DNA of 64,000 bases from Rhizobium lentis (GTDB taxonomy: Bacteria > Pseudomonadota > Alphaproteobacteria > Rhizobiales > Rhizobiaceae): the NCBI RefSeq assembly GCF_017352135.1, contig NZ_CP071455.1, forward strand, positions 813,213 through 877,212. The letters run 5' to 3'. The notes under the pieces are model-generated. The model worked only from the letters and a program-made list of their open reading frames with translations, searched no databases and had not been told where the DNA came from. Numbering within the stretch: position 1 is the first letter of the stretch; each line of letters begins with the position of its first letter. This document shows, in pieces, positions 10,200-19,498 of the stretch. The translations under genes and the position numbers were made by a program.

Positions 10200-10613
10200 T
10201 GCCACTCTCCATATTGATCTATGTCTATAAATTAAGTGTACTAACAGGAATGGAGAGAAACGAATTTCCAAAAAGACCATCTCCGGGGAAAAGAGTGGAC
10301 GGAGCAAAAGCGCGTTCCTGGCCGCGGTTTGCCGTGGCCGGGAATGATTTCAGATGCCGCGCGCTGTTGGGAGCGATAAGTCTGCAGTCACCGATCAGAA
10401 AGAAACATGTGTTGCATAATTCTTGCGCACGCTACCAAATTTGCCGAGGATGAATGCCGGCTAGGCCGTGGCGCCACGTGACATGACAGCTGTGATAAAA
10501 TCACGATTTAAATGGGCACCGTCGGGTTTTATCCCACGACGTTGATATCAAGCGCGAGCTTGGCTTCCGTTTGGCGCGCAATTTGCCTCTTCCCTGCCAG
10601 GGAGAATGAAACG
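10200..10613. promoter_or_regulatory. Divergent control region between sugar operon and AraC gene
   Basis: A 414-base gene-free stretch with AT-rich sequence close to the sugar-operon start (around 10205-10245) that probably holds its promoter. It also has a 13-base GC-rich hairpin with loop TTTG (arms 10315-10327 and 10332-10344, two non-Watson-Crick positions that can form G-U pairs). The part nearest the AraC gene contains GGAG just before its ATG. I could not place -35/-10 boxes with confidence. Confidence 0.45.
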
Positions 10614-11477
10614 ATGCCAGATATCGACCCGCAGATTTTCTCAATAAGCCGGCCATCCCTTGGAGGCTACAAGGCCTTCGTTCAACGCGACATGATCGTC
10701 GAGACCTATCGCAGCGCTGCGGGGCAGATGATTTCGAAAGGCTCGCTTCATAGGATTTCGATCAACCGCACGGCGCACGGCAAATATGCCTATCGGCTTG
10801 GAAGCGGGGCGTTCCGCAGAGTTGAGAGGCCGCCGTTCACCCTGGGATTTCAACCGGCTGCCACGGTTCTTGAAGTCGAGGGCGATGCGGCGGATTATAT
10901 CTCGATTTTCCAGTCACCTGCGCTCTACAGCAGCCTCGGGGACACTCGCTTCGAGCCGGAGCATTGGGATAGTGATGCACTAAGCGCGACGACTGATCCG
11001 ACAACGCTGCAGGTTGCGCTTTCTCTTGCTTTTGCCGTCGAGAAGACCGGGCGCGACGACCTGCTTTTGATGCAGCATCTGGGAATGGCGCTCGCCTGTT
11101 GCGTTGTAAAACTGCTGGGCGCCAGACCTGAGGCCGGCGATCGTCCGCTGACGTCGGAGAATTTCCGGCGCGTGATCGATTACATCGAGAACCTGCTTGG
11201 CAAATCCGATTTGAGTGTGGAGGAACTGGCGGGTGTGGCCCACATGAGCCCGTTTCATTTCAGCCGGGAATTCAAACGGGCGGCGGGCTTGGCGCCGCAT
11301 CGCTTCGTCCTCGAACGCAGGATCGAGCGGGCGCGACTTTATCTCGCCGATGGCAAGGAGACGCTCGCAAGCATCGCTTACGCTACAGGCTTTTCCAGCC
11401 AGGCGCATTTCTCCAGCGTCTTTCGCCGCCTGATGGGGGCGACACCGAAGGAATACCAGCGTTCGGTCCGTCTTTGA
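10614..11477 (+). CDS. AraC-family transcriptional regulator
   Basis: A 287-residue DNA-binding protein. The C-terminal 100 residues hold two helix-turn-helix units: first LSVEELAGVAHMSPFHFSREFKRAAG, then ETLASIAYATGFSSQAHFSSVFRRLMGATPKEY, the standard AraC/XylS signature. The N-terminal 170 residues are the ligand-sensing part and do not resemble the arabinose-binding cupin closely enough to name a ligand. The ATG is preceded by GGGAGAATGAAACG. It stands between the divergent sugar transporter and the downstream VOC/NitT-type transporter genes and could regulate either. Confidence 0.9.
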   Translation: MPDIDPQIFSISRPSLGGYKAFVQRDMIVETYRSAAGQMISKGSLHRISINRTAHGKYAYRLGSGAFRRVERPPFTLGFQPAATVLEVEGDAADYISIFQSPALYSSLGDTRFEPEHWDSDALSATTDPTTLQVALSLAFAVEKTGRDDLLLMQHLGMALACCVVKLLGARPEAGDRPLTSENFRRVIDYIENLLGKSDLSVEELAGVAHMSPFHFSREFKRAAGLAPHRFVLERRIERARLYLADGKETLASIAYATGFSSQAHFSSVFRRLMGATPKEYQRSVRL

Positions 11478-11587
11478 ACCGGCCGTCTCCCCCTACGGTG
11501 AATCAGCAATTTTGCGAAAGATAACCGCACGAATTTGAAATCTCTTGAGGCTGTGGTCTGCGAGGCTTTTCCCATCAGGAGGCCTGT

Positions 11588-12025
11588 ATGACCGCTTTTG
11601 CCCAAACCAATCCGATTACCGACATCTGTTTTCTGGTTGAGGATATCGAAAGAGCGTCTGCCTTCTATGTCGAGCGGCTTGGCTTCAGGCCGCGCCGCCG
11701 CGCTCCAGGCTTTGCCGATTTCAGAGGGGCGGGCGTGACGCTGGCGCTCTGGGAGATCGCCCATATCGCCGAGAATACCGGTGTCTCAAGCCGCCGGGCT
11801 CCTCCGGGCGTGCACAAGGCCTGCGCGGCCATCGAGCTTGCCTCGCCAGAGCAGGTCGATGCTGCCTATGCGGAGCTGAAGGCTGCCGGCGTGCTCTTCC
11901 ACGCGCCGCCGCAGAATTACGTCTGGAATGCGCGATGCTGCTATTTCGCCGACCCCGACGACAATCTCTGGGAGATCTATGCGTGGTCAGAAGGCGGCCC
12001 GATCGGCGACATCGACCAGCGATAA
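11588..12025 (+). CDS. VOC-family (glyoxalase/bleomycin resistance-like) protein
   Basis: A 145-residue cytoplasmic protein built from two beta-alpha-beta-beta-beta modules of the vicinal-oxygen-chelate fold. The first contains CFLVEDIERASAFYVERLGF and the second ends with CYFADPDDNLWEIY, whose Glu is the usual metal ligand. AGGAGG stands five bases before the ATG. It precedes a NitT/TauT-type transporter by 56 bases and is likely in its operon, so it may act on the imported compound. Glyoxalases, ring-cleavage dioxygenases and antibiotic-binding proteins share this fold, so no reaction is assigned. Confidence 0.88.
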   Translation: MTAFAQTNPITDICFLVEDIERASAFYVERLGFRPRRRAPGFADFRGAGVTLALWEIAHIAENTGVSSRRAPPGVHKACAAIELASPEQVDAAYAELKAAGVLFHAPPQNYVWNARCCYFADPDDNLWEIYAWSEGGPIGDIDQR

Positions 12026-12081
12026 CGAGCATAAGCGGCCGAGCCAGCCGTCCGGCAAACCAACAAGGGGAAGGCAAGCAA

Positions 12082-13128
12082 ATGAACGGAGATGACAAAC
12101 AGATCACGGTCGGCAGACGTAGCGTCCTGAAGGGAGGAGCCTTTGCTCTTGCCGCGGCGACGGCGGGGATCAGCGTGTTCGTACCGCGTCATTCGAGCGC
12201 CGCCGCATCCAAAGTCGTCATCAAATACGATTGGTTGATGAGCAACGGACAGATCGGCGATATCGTTGCCGCCAAGCAAGGCCTGTTTGAGGCCGAGGGT
12301 CTCGACGTCGAGTTCTCCCCTGGCGGTCCGAATTCGGCAACGGTGCCGCCTGTGATCACGGGTGATGCGAAGCTCGGTCAATTCTCGGATTCGGCACAGC
12401 TTCTTCTTGCCCGGTCATCCGGCGTGCCGATCAAGATCTTCGCCTGCGGTTTCCGCATGGCGCCTTTTGCCTTCTATTCGCTGCCCAAGGCGCCGGTCCG
12501 CACCGTCAAGGATATGGTCGGCAAGCGTATCGGCATCCAGCCGACGGCGCGTTACGTGCTCGATGCCATTCTGCTCAAGAACAATATCGATCCCTCGAGC
12601 CTGGCCATTTCCAATATCGGTTTCGACATGACGCCGTTGACGACCGGCCAGGTCGATGCGGTCACCGGATGGATCACCAACACGCAGGCCCTTTCCGTCA
12701 TCGGCCCCGACCGCATCGACCTGATGATGAAGGACACGGGCCTGCCATCCTATGCCAATGTCTATTTCGCCACCGACGATGCCGTGACCGGCCATGCCGA
12801 GACGCTGGCAAGTGTGCTGCGTGCCGTCGCCAAGGGTTGGGCCTGGACGCATGAACATCCCGAAGAGGCGGTGAAATTGGTTGTGGAGGCCTATCCGCAG
12901 CTGGATCTTGCCGTGGAACTGAAGACGGTGCCGCGCATATTGTCGCTGAGCTTCAACGCAGAGACCGGCAGGGACGGCTGGGGCAGCTTCGATCCAGCCG
13001 CTCTCGCCGAGCAGATTTCCGTCTACGACAAGATCGGCCAGTTCAAGAGCGGCGCGCCGAAGCTGGAGGATTGCTACACGACTGAGATATTGGATATGAC
13101 GGCGGCTGACCGCCCAAAGATTGCGTGA
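12082..13128 (+). CDS. NitT/TauT-type ABC transporter substrate-binding protein
   Basis: A 348-residue periplasmic protein of the SsuA/ThiY/NMT1-like family. It opens with a twin-arginine signal (TVGRRSVLKGG, then a hydrophobic stretch ending near HSSAAAS). Family landmarks are KYDWLMSNGQIGDIVAAKQGLFEAEGLDVEF near the mature N-terminus and GKRIGIQPTARYVLDAIL in the middle. ThiY-type members bind pyrimidine precursors and SsuA/TauA bind sulfonates; the sequence does not decide. Its stop overlaps the GTG start of the ATPase gene (GTGA), so the two are translationally coupled. A longer upstream frame was rejected because it runs through the VOC gene. Confidence 0.9.
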   Translation: MNGDDKQITVGRRSVLKGGAFALAAATAGISVFVPRHSSAAASKVVIKYDWLMSNGQIGDIVAAKQGLFEAEGLDVEFSPGGPNSATVPPVITGDAKLGQFSDSAQLLLARSSGVPIKIFACGFRMAPFAFYSLPKAPVRTVKDMVGKRIGIQPTARYVLDAILLKNNIDPSSLAISNIGFDMTPLTTGQVDAVTGWITNTQALSVIGPDRIDLMMKDTGLPSYANVYFATDDAVTGHAETLASVLRAVAKGWAWTHEHPEEAVKLVVEAYPQLDLAVELKTVPRILSLSFNAETGRDGWGSFDPAALAEQISVYDKIGQFKSGAPKLEDCYTTEILDMTAADRPKIA

Positions 13129-13925
13129 GAGCGGATTTGCCTGAAGCAGTGGCCATCGAAACCAAGAATCTGGCTATCGGTTATGCCGGCGCTGTCGAGA
13201 CGACCCGCATTCTGTCCGGCGTCGACCTCAGCGTCGGCAGGGGCGAGTTTCTGACCATTCTCGGCCCTTCCGGTTGCGGCAAGTCGACCTTCTTGCGTGC
13301 GGTGGCAGACCTTCTTCCGCCCCTTGACGGGCGGTTGTCGGTACTCGGCAGGACTGCCTCGGAGGCGCGCCGGCGGCGCGAGGTCGCCTTCGTCTTTCAG
13401 GACGCAACGTTGTTACCCTGGCGGACCGTGAGGGAGAATGTCGCGCTGCCGCTGCAGGTGGGGAAGAAGAGCATCTCGCGATCGGTCGATCCGCGGCCCG
13501 AGCATTGGATCGACCTGGTCGGCCTGTCGCATCTGGCCGACCGCTATCCCCATCAATTGTCCGGCGGGCAACGCCAGCGCGTCGCCATAGCGCGCGCGCT
13601 TCAATGCGAGCCGGATATCCTGCTCATGGACGAGCCTTTCGGTGCGCTCGACGAAATCACCCGCGAACGACTGAACGATGAGCTTCTGGACGTCTGGCGC
13701 CGGACCGGCACGACCATCCTGTTCGTAACCCACAGCGTCGTCGAGGCGATCTATCTCGGCGGACGCGTGCTGGTCCTGGCCGCGAATCCGGGCCGCGTCC
13801 AGGCGCTGATCGACCTAAAACCGCTGAAAGACGAGCGCGGCCTCTGTCGGCGCGAAAGCCTCGATGTCCAGGAGACCGCCGCCCATCTGCGAGGATTGCT
13901 CCAGGAGGGGAGTGCGGCTGCATGA
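13125..13925 (+). CDS. NitT/TauT-type ABC transporter ATPase
   Basis: A 266-residue single-domain ATPase of the SsuB/TauB class. Walker A is GPSGCGKSTF near residue 49, the signature is [15 protein letters not shown], Walker B is ILLMDEPFGALDE, and the H-loop follows in LFVTHSVVEA. The start is a GTG overlapping the preceding stop by four bases; no better ATG exists. The stop overlaps the next ATG by four bases. It powers the importer formed with the flanking genes. Confidence 0.93.
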   Translation: MRADLPEAVAIETKNLAIGYAGAVETTRILSGVDLSVGRGEFLTILGPSGCGKSTFLRAVADLLPPLDGRLSVLGRTASEARRRREVAFVFQDATLLPWRTVRENVALPLQVGKKSISRSVDPRPEHWIDLVGLSHLADRYPHQLSGGQRQRVAIARALQCEPDILLMDEPFGALDEITRERLNDELLDVWRRTGTTILFVTHSVVEAIYLGGRVLVLAANPGRVQALIDLKPLKDERGLCRRESLDVQETAAHLRGLLQEGSAAA

Positions 13926-14692
13926 CGCACCGTCCGTTGTCGCTCACAGAGGCGCTCAGCCTTCCGGTTATCGGCGCCCTTTCCCTGCTCCTCGCCTGGC
14001 AGTGGCTGGTGCCCGCACTCGGTGTTCCCAGTTATATCGTTCCCACGCCGCTGGCAATCATGCGTACGCTTGGCATCGAATGGCGCTTCCTGCTGTCGAA
14101 CGCCGTCCCGACATGGGGCGAGGCGGGCCTCGGATTCCTCCTGGGCAATAGTCTCGCCGTGATACTGGCGGTTGCCTTTGTCTATAATCCGCGGTTCCAG
14201 GCCGCCTATTTTCCCGTTGTCCTACTCTTCAACACGATTCCGGTGCTGGCGCTCGCGCCGATCATCATTCTCATCTTCGGTCTCGGCATGCTCCCGAAGG
14301 TCATCATCGCCGCTCTCATCTGCTTCTTCCCAACCCTGGTGAATACCGCCCGGGGCCTCAATCTGGCGACTTTAAGCGAGCTTGAGCTGATGCATGTGCT
14401 TTCGGCAAGTGGGTGGGAAACGTTCTGGCGCCTGCGCGCACCACGGTCCGCCCCCTTGCTGTTTGCGTCGCTGCGCATTTCTGCAACCACCTGTGTGATC
14501 GGCGCGATCGTCGGGGAGTGGATCGGCTCGAACCAGGGGCTGGGCGCTGTCATCATCCAGTCGACGTTCAACTATCAGGCGGAAAGGCTCTTTGCCGCCG
14601 TCGTGCTCGCTTCTCTCACCGGCATCGTCTTTTTTGCCGTTGTTGCCCAGATCGAGCGGATTTTCCGCCGGCTGCATCAGGGGCAAAGCTGA
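13922..14692 (+). CDS. NitT/TauT-type ABC transporter permease
   Basis: A 256-residue inner-membrane permease of the SsuC/TauC class, with six hydrophobic segments. The ATPase-docking loop is ELELMHVLSASGWETFWRLRAPRSAP near residues 157-182. ATGA overlap with the ATPase gene shows coupling. It is the last gene of the unit (VOC, binding protein, ATPase, permease) and converges on the minus-strand pdxA-like gene across 194 bases. Substrate undetermined. Confidence 0.92.
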   Translation: MTHRPLSLTEALSLPVIGALSLLLAWQWLVPALGVPSYIVPTPLAIMRTLGIEWRFLLSNAVPTWGEAGLGFLLGNSLAVILAVAFVYNPRFQAAYFPVVLLFNTIPVLALAPIIILIFGLGMLPKVIIAALICFFPTLVNTARGLNLATLSELELMHVLSASGWETFWRLRAPRSAPLLFASLRISATTCVIGAIVGEWIGSNQGLGAVIIQSTFNYQAERLFAAVVLASLTGIVFFAVVAQIERIFRRLHQGQS

Positions 14693-14886
14693 AGCCCCGG
14701 CACGAGCGAACGCTGCCCCGCGCTGCCGGGTCGGGACAGCATGCCGGCCGCCGTCAGCAAGGCTTTCGGCGAAAAATGCCGCCAGGAAAAACGCAGCGTC
14801 ATGTTGGTAGTGCCAAGCGTCGTCGCTCTTGGATCGCCGGACTGCGATCGCCGCTTCCCCATATTATAGGCTTGCAGATTCGACAA

Positions 14887-15873
14887 TCACACCTCCCGCC
14901 GCGGCGAGCGAGCCATCAGCCGGGCATAGGCGATGGCGGAGAGCATGTTGACGTGGTTGGCCTTCCCGGTGCCGGCAATGTCGAAGGCGGTGCCGTGATC
15001 GACCGAGACGCGGTCGATCGGCAGGCCGAGCGAGACGTTGACCGCGGTTTCGAATGCGACGAGCTTGATCGGGATATGGCCCTGGTCGTGATACTGGGCG
15101 ATGACGAGATCGAAGGCGCCGTTGTAGGCGCGGGCAAACACCGTATCGGCCGAGATCGGGCCGGCGACGTCGATGTCCTTGGCCCGCGCCTGCTCGACGG
15201 CCGGAGCCAAAAACTCCACGTCCTCGGTGCCGAACAGGCCATTTTCGCCGCAATGCGGATTGAGGCCGGCGACGGCAATGCGCGCTTTCTTTCCGAGGCG
15301 GAGGAAATGTCTGTGGCCGGCTTCGATGGTCGCCAGTACGCGCTCTGTCTTGGCGCGTTCGATGGCGCCCTTTAGCGAAACATGCGTGGAGACGTGGATG
15401 GTGTTCAGCCGCTCGGAGGCAAGCAGCATGAAAGAGCTCTTCGCGCCGGTGAGATGCGCGAGGAGCCCGGTATGGCCGTCATGGTGGTGACCGGCAAGGT
15501 TCATCGCCTCCTTGTTGATCGGTGCGGTGACGATGACATCGGCTTCACCCGACAGGGCGAGATCGACGGCGCGGGTGATGTAACGCACCGAGGCATCGCC
15601 GGCAACCGGGCTGACCTTGCCGATTTCGGGGAGCGCCGCGCCGAGCGCGACCTCATCGACGGCGATCTTGTCGTTGCCGGCGGCATCGGCCGGACCGAAG
15701 CGCAGCCCGGCACCGGTGACGCGCTCGGCGCGTTCCAGCGCTTCGATATTGCCAACAACGACGAAATCGCGGCGCTCTTCGACCGGAAGCGCTGCCAGGG
15801 CCTTGACGATCACTTCGGGGCCGACGCCTGCCGGATCGCCAAGCGTCACGGCGACTTTCGCATTCCTGTTCAT
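14887..15873 (-). CDS. PdxA-family 4-phosphoacid-sugar dehydrogenase (PdxA2-like)
   Basis: A 328-residue oxidoreductase related to 4-hydroxythreonine-4-phosphate dehydrogenase. The three metal-binding histidines of PdxA are conserved at about residues 164 (VSTHVSL), 207 (GLNPHCGE) and 262 (AQYHDQGH), and the HHHDGHTG loop is present. Vitamin B6 synthesis is unlikely here. PdxA2 enzymes partner DUF1537 kinases and oxidatively decarboxylate 4-phospho-D-threonate or erythronate to dihydroxyacetone phosphate, and such a kinase sits at 25499-26560 in the same block. The ATG at 15873 was chosen over an upstream extension. It is last in the minus arm, 31 bases after the iron dehydrogenase gene. Confidence 0.88.
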   Translation of the reverse strand: MNRNAKVAVTLGDPAGVGPEVIVKALAALPVEERRDFVVVGNIEALERAERVTGAGLRFGPADAAGNDKIAVDEVALGAALPEIGKVSPVAGDASVRYITRAVDLALSGEADVIVTAPINKEAMNLAGHHHDGHTGLLAHLTGAKSSFMLLASERLNTIHVSTHVSLKGAIERAKTERVLATIEAGHRHFLRLGKKARIAVAGLNPHCGENGLFGTEDVEFLAPAVEQARAKDIDVAGPISADTVFARAYNGAFDLVIAQYHDQGHIPIKLVAFETAVNVSLGLPIDRVSVDHGTAFDIAGTGKANHVNMLSAIAYARLMARSPRREV

Positions 15874-15904
15874 TGATCGGGTCCCTTCCAAAAAACTCTT
15901 CCGC

Positions 15905-17038
15905 CTAAAAAGCGGCTGCGTAGATCGAGCGGATGTCGGCTCGCGAGAGATCGCGCGGATTGTTATCGAGCAGACGGCGAATGGCAAAAGCGTCGTCGGC
16001 CATGGCGTCGAGATCGCTTTCCGGCACGCCGAGGCGGGAAAGCTTCATCTCGATGCCGAGCTCGGCACAGAAAGCGTACGCCGCATCGAAGACGGATGCG
16101 ATATTCCCCGAGGGTTTAAAGCTCAGTGCTTCCATCACCGCCTTCGTCTTTTCCGGGGCAGCCGGCGTGTTGAAGGCAAGCACATGCGGAAAGATCAATG
16201 CATTGGCGGCACCATGCGCGACATGCCAGCGCGTGCCGAGGGGATAGGCGAGCGCGTGGCCGCCGGCAGTGTTGACCGGACCGAGGCAAAAGCCGCCGTA
16301 AAGCGAGGCGAGCGAGAGGCCGGAACGTGCCTCGGCGTCATTACCGTCCTTGACGGCGCGGGCGAGATATTTGCCGACGAGCCGCGTTCCCTCGATTGCA
16401 TAGATGTCGACCATCGGATGGGCTTTGCGGTTGGTGAAGGCCTCGACGCAATGGGCCATCGCATCGACGCCGGTGGCGGCGGTGGTGCGGGCCGGCACGC
16501 TGAAGGTCAGGGCCGGATCGATGACGGCTATGTCTGCGAGCATATGCAGGCTTTCCACCGCAAGCTTTGCCTTCGTCGCCGGATCGGTGACGAGCGCGCG
16601 GATGCCGGCCTCACTGCCGGTTCCCGATGTCGTCGGGACCTGGGCGAGCCCCACCTTGCGCGGCCCATGCACCTTGTGCGGGCCGACGACCTCCTGCAGG
16701 GTCTGAGCCGAGCCGGCAAGCACGGCGGCGAGCTTGGCGAGATCCATGGCGCTGCCGCCACCGAAACCGACGATCAGTTCGGCGTCCGCGAAGTTGGCCG
16801 CCGCCAGGACCTTTTCGAGATTGGCCGTATCCGGTTCCGGCGTCACCTCGGAGAAGACCGTGACCTCACCCTTCAGCTCCAAGAGGTCGATACGTGAGGC
16901 ATTGAAGGCGTCGGAGATGATGAGCGTGCGCCGGTAGCCCCTTTCGGCTGCCCATTTACCGAGCTTTCCCGCAGTGCCGATGCCGAATTCGATCAGATGC
17001 GGCCGAACCATCGTGATCGGCGAATCTAAGCTGGCCAT
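15905..17038 (-). CDS. Iron-containing alcohol dehydrogenase
   Basis: A 377-residue group III (iron-type) alcohol dehydrogenase. It shows the NAD-binding [10 protein letters not shown], the PTTSGTGSE loop, and metal-ligand regions [17 protein letters not shown] and [21 protein letters not shown], all intact. It would oxidise or reduce a hydroxyl/carbonyl of the pathway substrate in the cytoplasm. The ATG at 17038 has GGGAGGACTGGTTTC in front. A 358-base gap with palindromes separates it from the upstream sialidase-like gene, so it may have its own regulated promoter and be co-transcribed with the pdxA-like gene. Exact substrate unknown. Confidence 0.9.
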   Translation of the reverse strand: MASLDSPITMVRPHLIEFGIGTAGKLGKWAAERGYRRTLIISDAFNASRIDLLELKGEVTVFSEVTPEPDTANLEKVLAAANFADAELIVGFGGGSAMDLAKLAAVLAGSAQTLQEVVGPHKVHGPRKVGLAQVPTTSGTGSEAGIRALVTDPATKAKLAVESLHMLADIAVIDPALTFSVPARTTAATGVDAMAHCVEAFTNRKAHPMVDIYAIEGTRLVGKYLARAVKDGNDAEARSGLSLASLYGGFCLGPVNTAGGHALAYPLGTRWHVAHGAANALIFPHVLAFNTPAAPEKTKAVMEALSFKPSGNIASVFDAAYAFCAELGIEMKLSRLGVPESDLDAMADDAFAIRRLLDNNPRDLSRADIRSIYAAAF

Positions 17039-17396
17039 GAAACCAGTCCTCCCTGCAAGACCTTGCGGCAATGATGTCGCCTTCTTTAATGTAAAGTTGT
17101 AAGCTCAATGTCAAGTCGGCACTCGCACGAACGGGAATTTTATCAGCGGGGTATCGGGGCCGGTTAGATGAGAAGCGCAATCATCATCCCGATATTATGA
17201 TGATATATCAGCATGTTGCCAAATAAATGGCACCGCGGTGGCATTCCCGGGCGCCACGCAAATCCGCTAGGATGAGGGTGGCGAAGACCTCGACGCTGTT
17301 GTCAATTACCAATCGTTCCCACGACGGGCAATGCCTATACCCTGCATCTCTTCGCATGTGATCAGATGCAGTTTTACAATTCTAGACGGGCCTCGC
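17039..17396 (-). promoter_or_regulatory. Palindrome-containing control region upstream of the iron dehydrogenase
   Basis: A gene-free 358-base stretch. It holds a perfect 8-base inverted repeat, ATCATCAT and ATGATGAT, at 17180-17187 and 17197-17204 with nine bases between. A perfect 10-base palindrome TGATATATCA at 17201-17210 partly overlaps it. AT-rich sequence around 17084-17110 could hold the promoter for the dehydrogenase/pdxA-like pair. The repeats are good candidates for a dimeric repressor site such as that of the GntR regulator at 26674. Confidence 0.5.
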
Positions 17397-18584
17397 TTAC
17401 GGCAGCGACTGCGGGGCAAGGCGGACATATTTGATGGCGCGCCGGTAATAGGTATAAGCGATATGAAGCGCGCCGTCGCGGCCCTGGAGGACCGATGGAT
17501 AGGAGAATTCGCGGTTCAGCGAATCCTTCGAGTTGTTGCTGAGGCAGAAGCCGTCGCCGGTATCGAGATCGACACGATCAGGAAAGCTCCAGCCGCTATC
17601 CCGCGATATGGCCAGGCTGAGCGGCGCCCGCGGAACGCCCCAGACGGCCTTGCGTGCGCTGTTATCGGCGACAACGGCAGTCTCTCCGGCCTCGCCGCCC
17701 TCGATTTCGTCATAAAGGGACTGGCGCCGGGCATCAGACGTTCCGGCATTCGCATGGTTATAAACCATTGCAATCGCTCCATTATTCAGTATCGTGGCCT
17801 GGATCGAGGAATTGTTGTTCGGCAGGTCGATTGGCGCGGGCGCGCTCCAGCTCTCGCCGCCATCGGTCGATCGGCTGGACAGGATGTTTTCGGCGAAACG
17901 GTTGCGGTAGAAGGCGATCATCTCATCGCCGCCAAGCGGCAGGATGTTCATGTGCACCGCGCCGAGACTGTCCGGAATATCGAGCATTTGCCAGCTCGCA
18001 CCGCCGTCGCGCGAGATCAGCACGGCAGCTGTGTCGGCATCGCCGCTCCAGCGCTGGCCGTTCAGGCCGACGCAGCGGAAGACCGGCAGCAGCCAGTCGC
18101 CGGAGCCGTTGACGACGATCTGCTGGCGAACGAAGGTGCCGGGGCTGTCGCAGAGTATCCGGACGGGACCGAAGGTCTTGCCGCCATCATTTGAAATCCG
18201 GCATTTGACGATGGCACCGTCCTGATTGCCTGACGTTTGCGAGGTGTAGAGCAGCCATGTCTTTCCGTCAGGCGCATTGAAAAGCAATGGATTCTGCTCG
18301 GATTTCTGCGGGTCGTCGCTCATTTTTTCCGGCTCCGACCAGCGTTCGGAACCGGGCGCCAGGCGCGACATGTAAATTGAAATATCGCCCATGCCCTCCA
18401 TCGTGCCGCCGAACCAGACGCAGTTCAGCGTGCCGTCAGGCAGAAAGGCGAGATTTGCGGCGTGGTTCTGGATGCAGGGGGAGGGCAGATACGCTTCGGC
18501 GCGGCCCTCGACAGAGGGATGAGGGACAATAATGCCGGTCATCAGGGCCGGAACGGCTTCCGGGGGCAGGCCGGTAAAACGCAT
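17397..18584 (-). CDS. BNR-repeat (sialidase-like) protein
   Basis: A 395-residue six-bladed beta-propeller candidate of the sialidase/neuraminidase superfamily. Four Asp-box motifs (S-x-D-x-G-x-x-[ST/W]-[WF]) are visible at about residues 131 (SNDGGKTFG), 191 (SRDGGASW), 239 (STDGGESW) and 327 (SRDSGWSF). There is no signal peptide, so it is probably cytoplasmic. The ATG at 18584 is favoured because GAGGAG lies seven bases upstream, just past the stop of the aldolase gene; a TTG five codons earlier is the alternative. It sits between an aldolase and a dehydrogenase gene. It may cleave a glycoside or act as a lactonase or isomerase on an imported acid sugar, but classical sialidase activity is not shown. 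Confidence 0.85.
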   Translation of the reverse strand: MRFTGLPPEAVPALMTGIIVPHPSVEGRAEAYLPSPCIQNHAANLAFLPDGTLNCVWFGGTMEGMGDISIYMSRLAPGSERWSEPEKMSDDPQKSEQNPLLFNAPDGKTWLLYTSQTSGNQDGAIVKCRISNDGGKTFGPVRILCDSPGTFVRQQIVVNGSGDWLLPVFRCVGLNGQRWSGDADTAAVLISRDGGASWQMLDIPDSLGAVHMNILPLGGDEMIAFYRNRFAENILSSRSTDGGESWSAPAPIDLPNNNSSIQATILNNGAIAMVYNHANAGTSDARRQSLYDEIEGGEAGETAVVADNSARKAVWGVPRAPLSLAISRDSGWSFPDRVDLDTGDGFCLSNNSKDSLNREFSYPSVLQGRDGALHIAYTYYRRAIKYVRLAPQSLP

Positions 18585-18595
18585 GACGGAACTCC

Positions 18596-19498
18596 TCAAG
18601 GCAGCTTGGCGTAGCTTTCGGCGAGTGCGGCATAATCGGCATCGCTGAGCGGCATCAGTGGCGCGCGTGTGCGCTTCCAGGCAGGATTGCCTGCTTTTAG
18701 CCCGATCATTGCCTTGATGGTCGGGATCTGGACGTAGGAATTGGAAAGCGTGCGATAGGCGTTAATACGTGCCTGCGCCGCCTCGACATCGGCGGCGCGC
18801 GTCTCGTCATGGACGTGGTCGTAGACGGTGCGCAGCGAATCCGCCACAAGGTTGGAGGTGGCGGTGATGCAGCCGGCGCCGTCCGCCTTCAGGAGTGGCA
18901 GCAGCAGCGGATCGGCCCCCGCCAGCACCGAAAAGCCGGGATAGGCGGCGATGATCGCCTGCATATTGTTGAAATCGCCGGCCGATTCCTTGATGCCGAC
19001 GACCGTTTCCGGGAAGGCCGCAATCAGTCGCCCGATTAGCGGGATGGAGAGCGGCACCCCGGAGACCTGCGGAATATGATAGAGGATGACCCGCAGGCGG
19101 GTGTCGGCGACCTTTTCCAGCACCTGCGAATAGGCGGCAAACAAGCCGTCATCGGAAACGCCCTTGTAGTAGAAGGGCGGCAGCATCACCACTTTGGTGA
19201 CGCCGAGCGATAGCGCGTGCCGGGTCAGTTCCACGGTTTCGGGAATGGCGACGACACCGGTGCCCGGCAGCAGCTTATCGGCTGAAATGCCGGCCTTCAG
19301 CGCCGCCTCCAGAATGGCGCGGCGTTCGGCTCCGGAGAAAGAGTTGGCCTCACCGGTCGTGCCGAGCAGGGCCACGCCATGGCAGCCCTCGTCCAGCAGC
19401 CGTCGGCAATGATCGGTAAAAAGGCCGAGATCCGGCGTATTGTCTGCTGTCAGCGGCGTTGCCGCCGCGCTGAAAACGCCTGTAATTCTATGGCTCAT
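18596..19498 (-). CDS. DapA/NanA-family class I aldolase (dihydrodipicolinate synthase-like)
   Basis: A 300-residue (beta/alpha)8 lyase. The Schiff-base lysine is Lys170 in VVGIKESAG, the catalytic tyrosine is Tyr140 in ILYHIPQVSG, and the carboxylate-binding GTTGE is at residues 46-50. These enzymes add or remove pyruvate to or from an aldehyde or sugar acid. Housekeeping lysine synthesis is improbable in this catabolic context. N-acetylneuraminate lyase, 2-keto-3-deoxy-acid aldolase or dehydratase are better guesses. It is the first gene of the minus arm, divergent from the Dpp-type transporter, and is followed after 11 bases by the sialidase-like gene. Confidence 0.88.
   Translation of the reverse strand: MSHRITGVFSAAATPLTADNTPDLGLFTDHCRRLLDEGCHGVALLGTTGEANSFSGAERRAILEAALKAGISADKLLPGTGVVAIPETVELTRHALSLGVTKVVMLPPFYYKGVSDDGLFAAYSQVLEKVADTRLRVILYHIPQVSGVPLSIPLIGRLIAAFPETVVGIKESAGDFNNMQAIIAAYPGFSVLAGADPLLLPLLKADGAGCITATSNLVADSLRTVYDHVHDETRAADVEAAQARINAYRTLSNSYVQIPTIKAMIGLKAGNPAWKRTRAPLMPLSDADYAALAESYAKLP

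Noticed and set aside
14887..15873. Reading the PdxA-like gene as the vitamin B6 biosynthesis enzyme
   Set aside because: Its operon holds catabolic genes and its block contains a DUF1537 kinase, the known partner of PdxA2-type enzymes.
15617..16897. A 426-codon plus-strand frame across the pdxA-like and iron dehydrogenase genes
   Set aside because: Both minus-strand genes have complete motif sets; the antisense frame has none.
18596..19498. Reading the aldolase as dihydrodipicolinate synthase of lysine synthesis
   Set aside because: Family features alone do not discriminate, and the divergent catabolic context argues against a housekeeping role.
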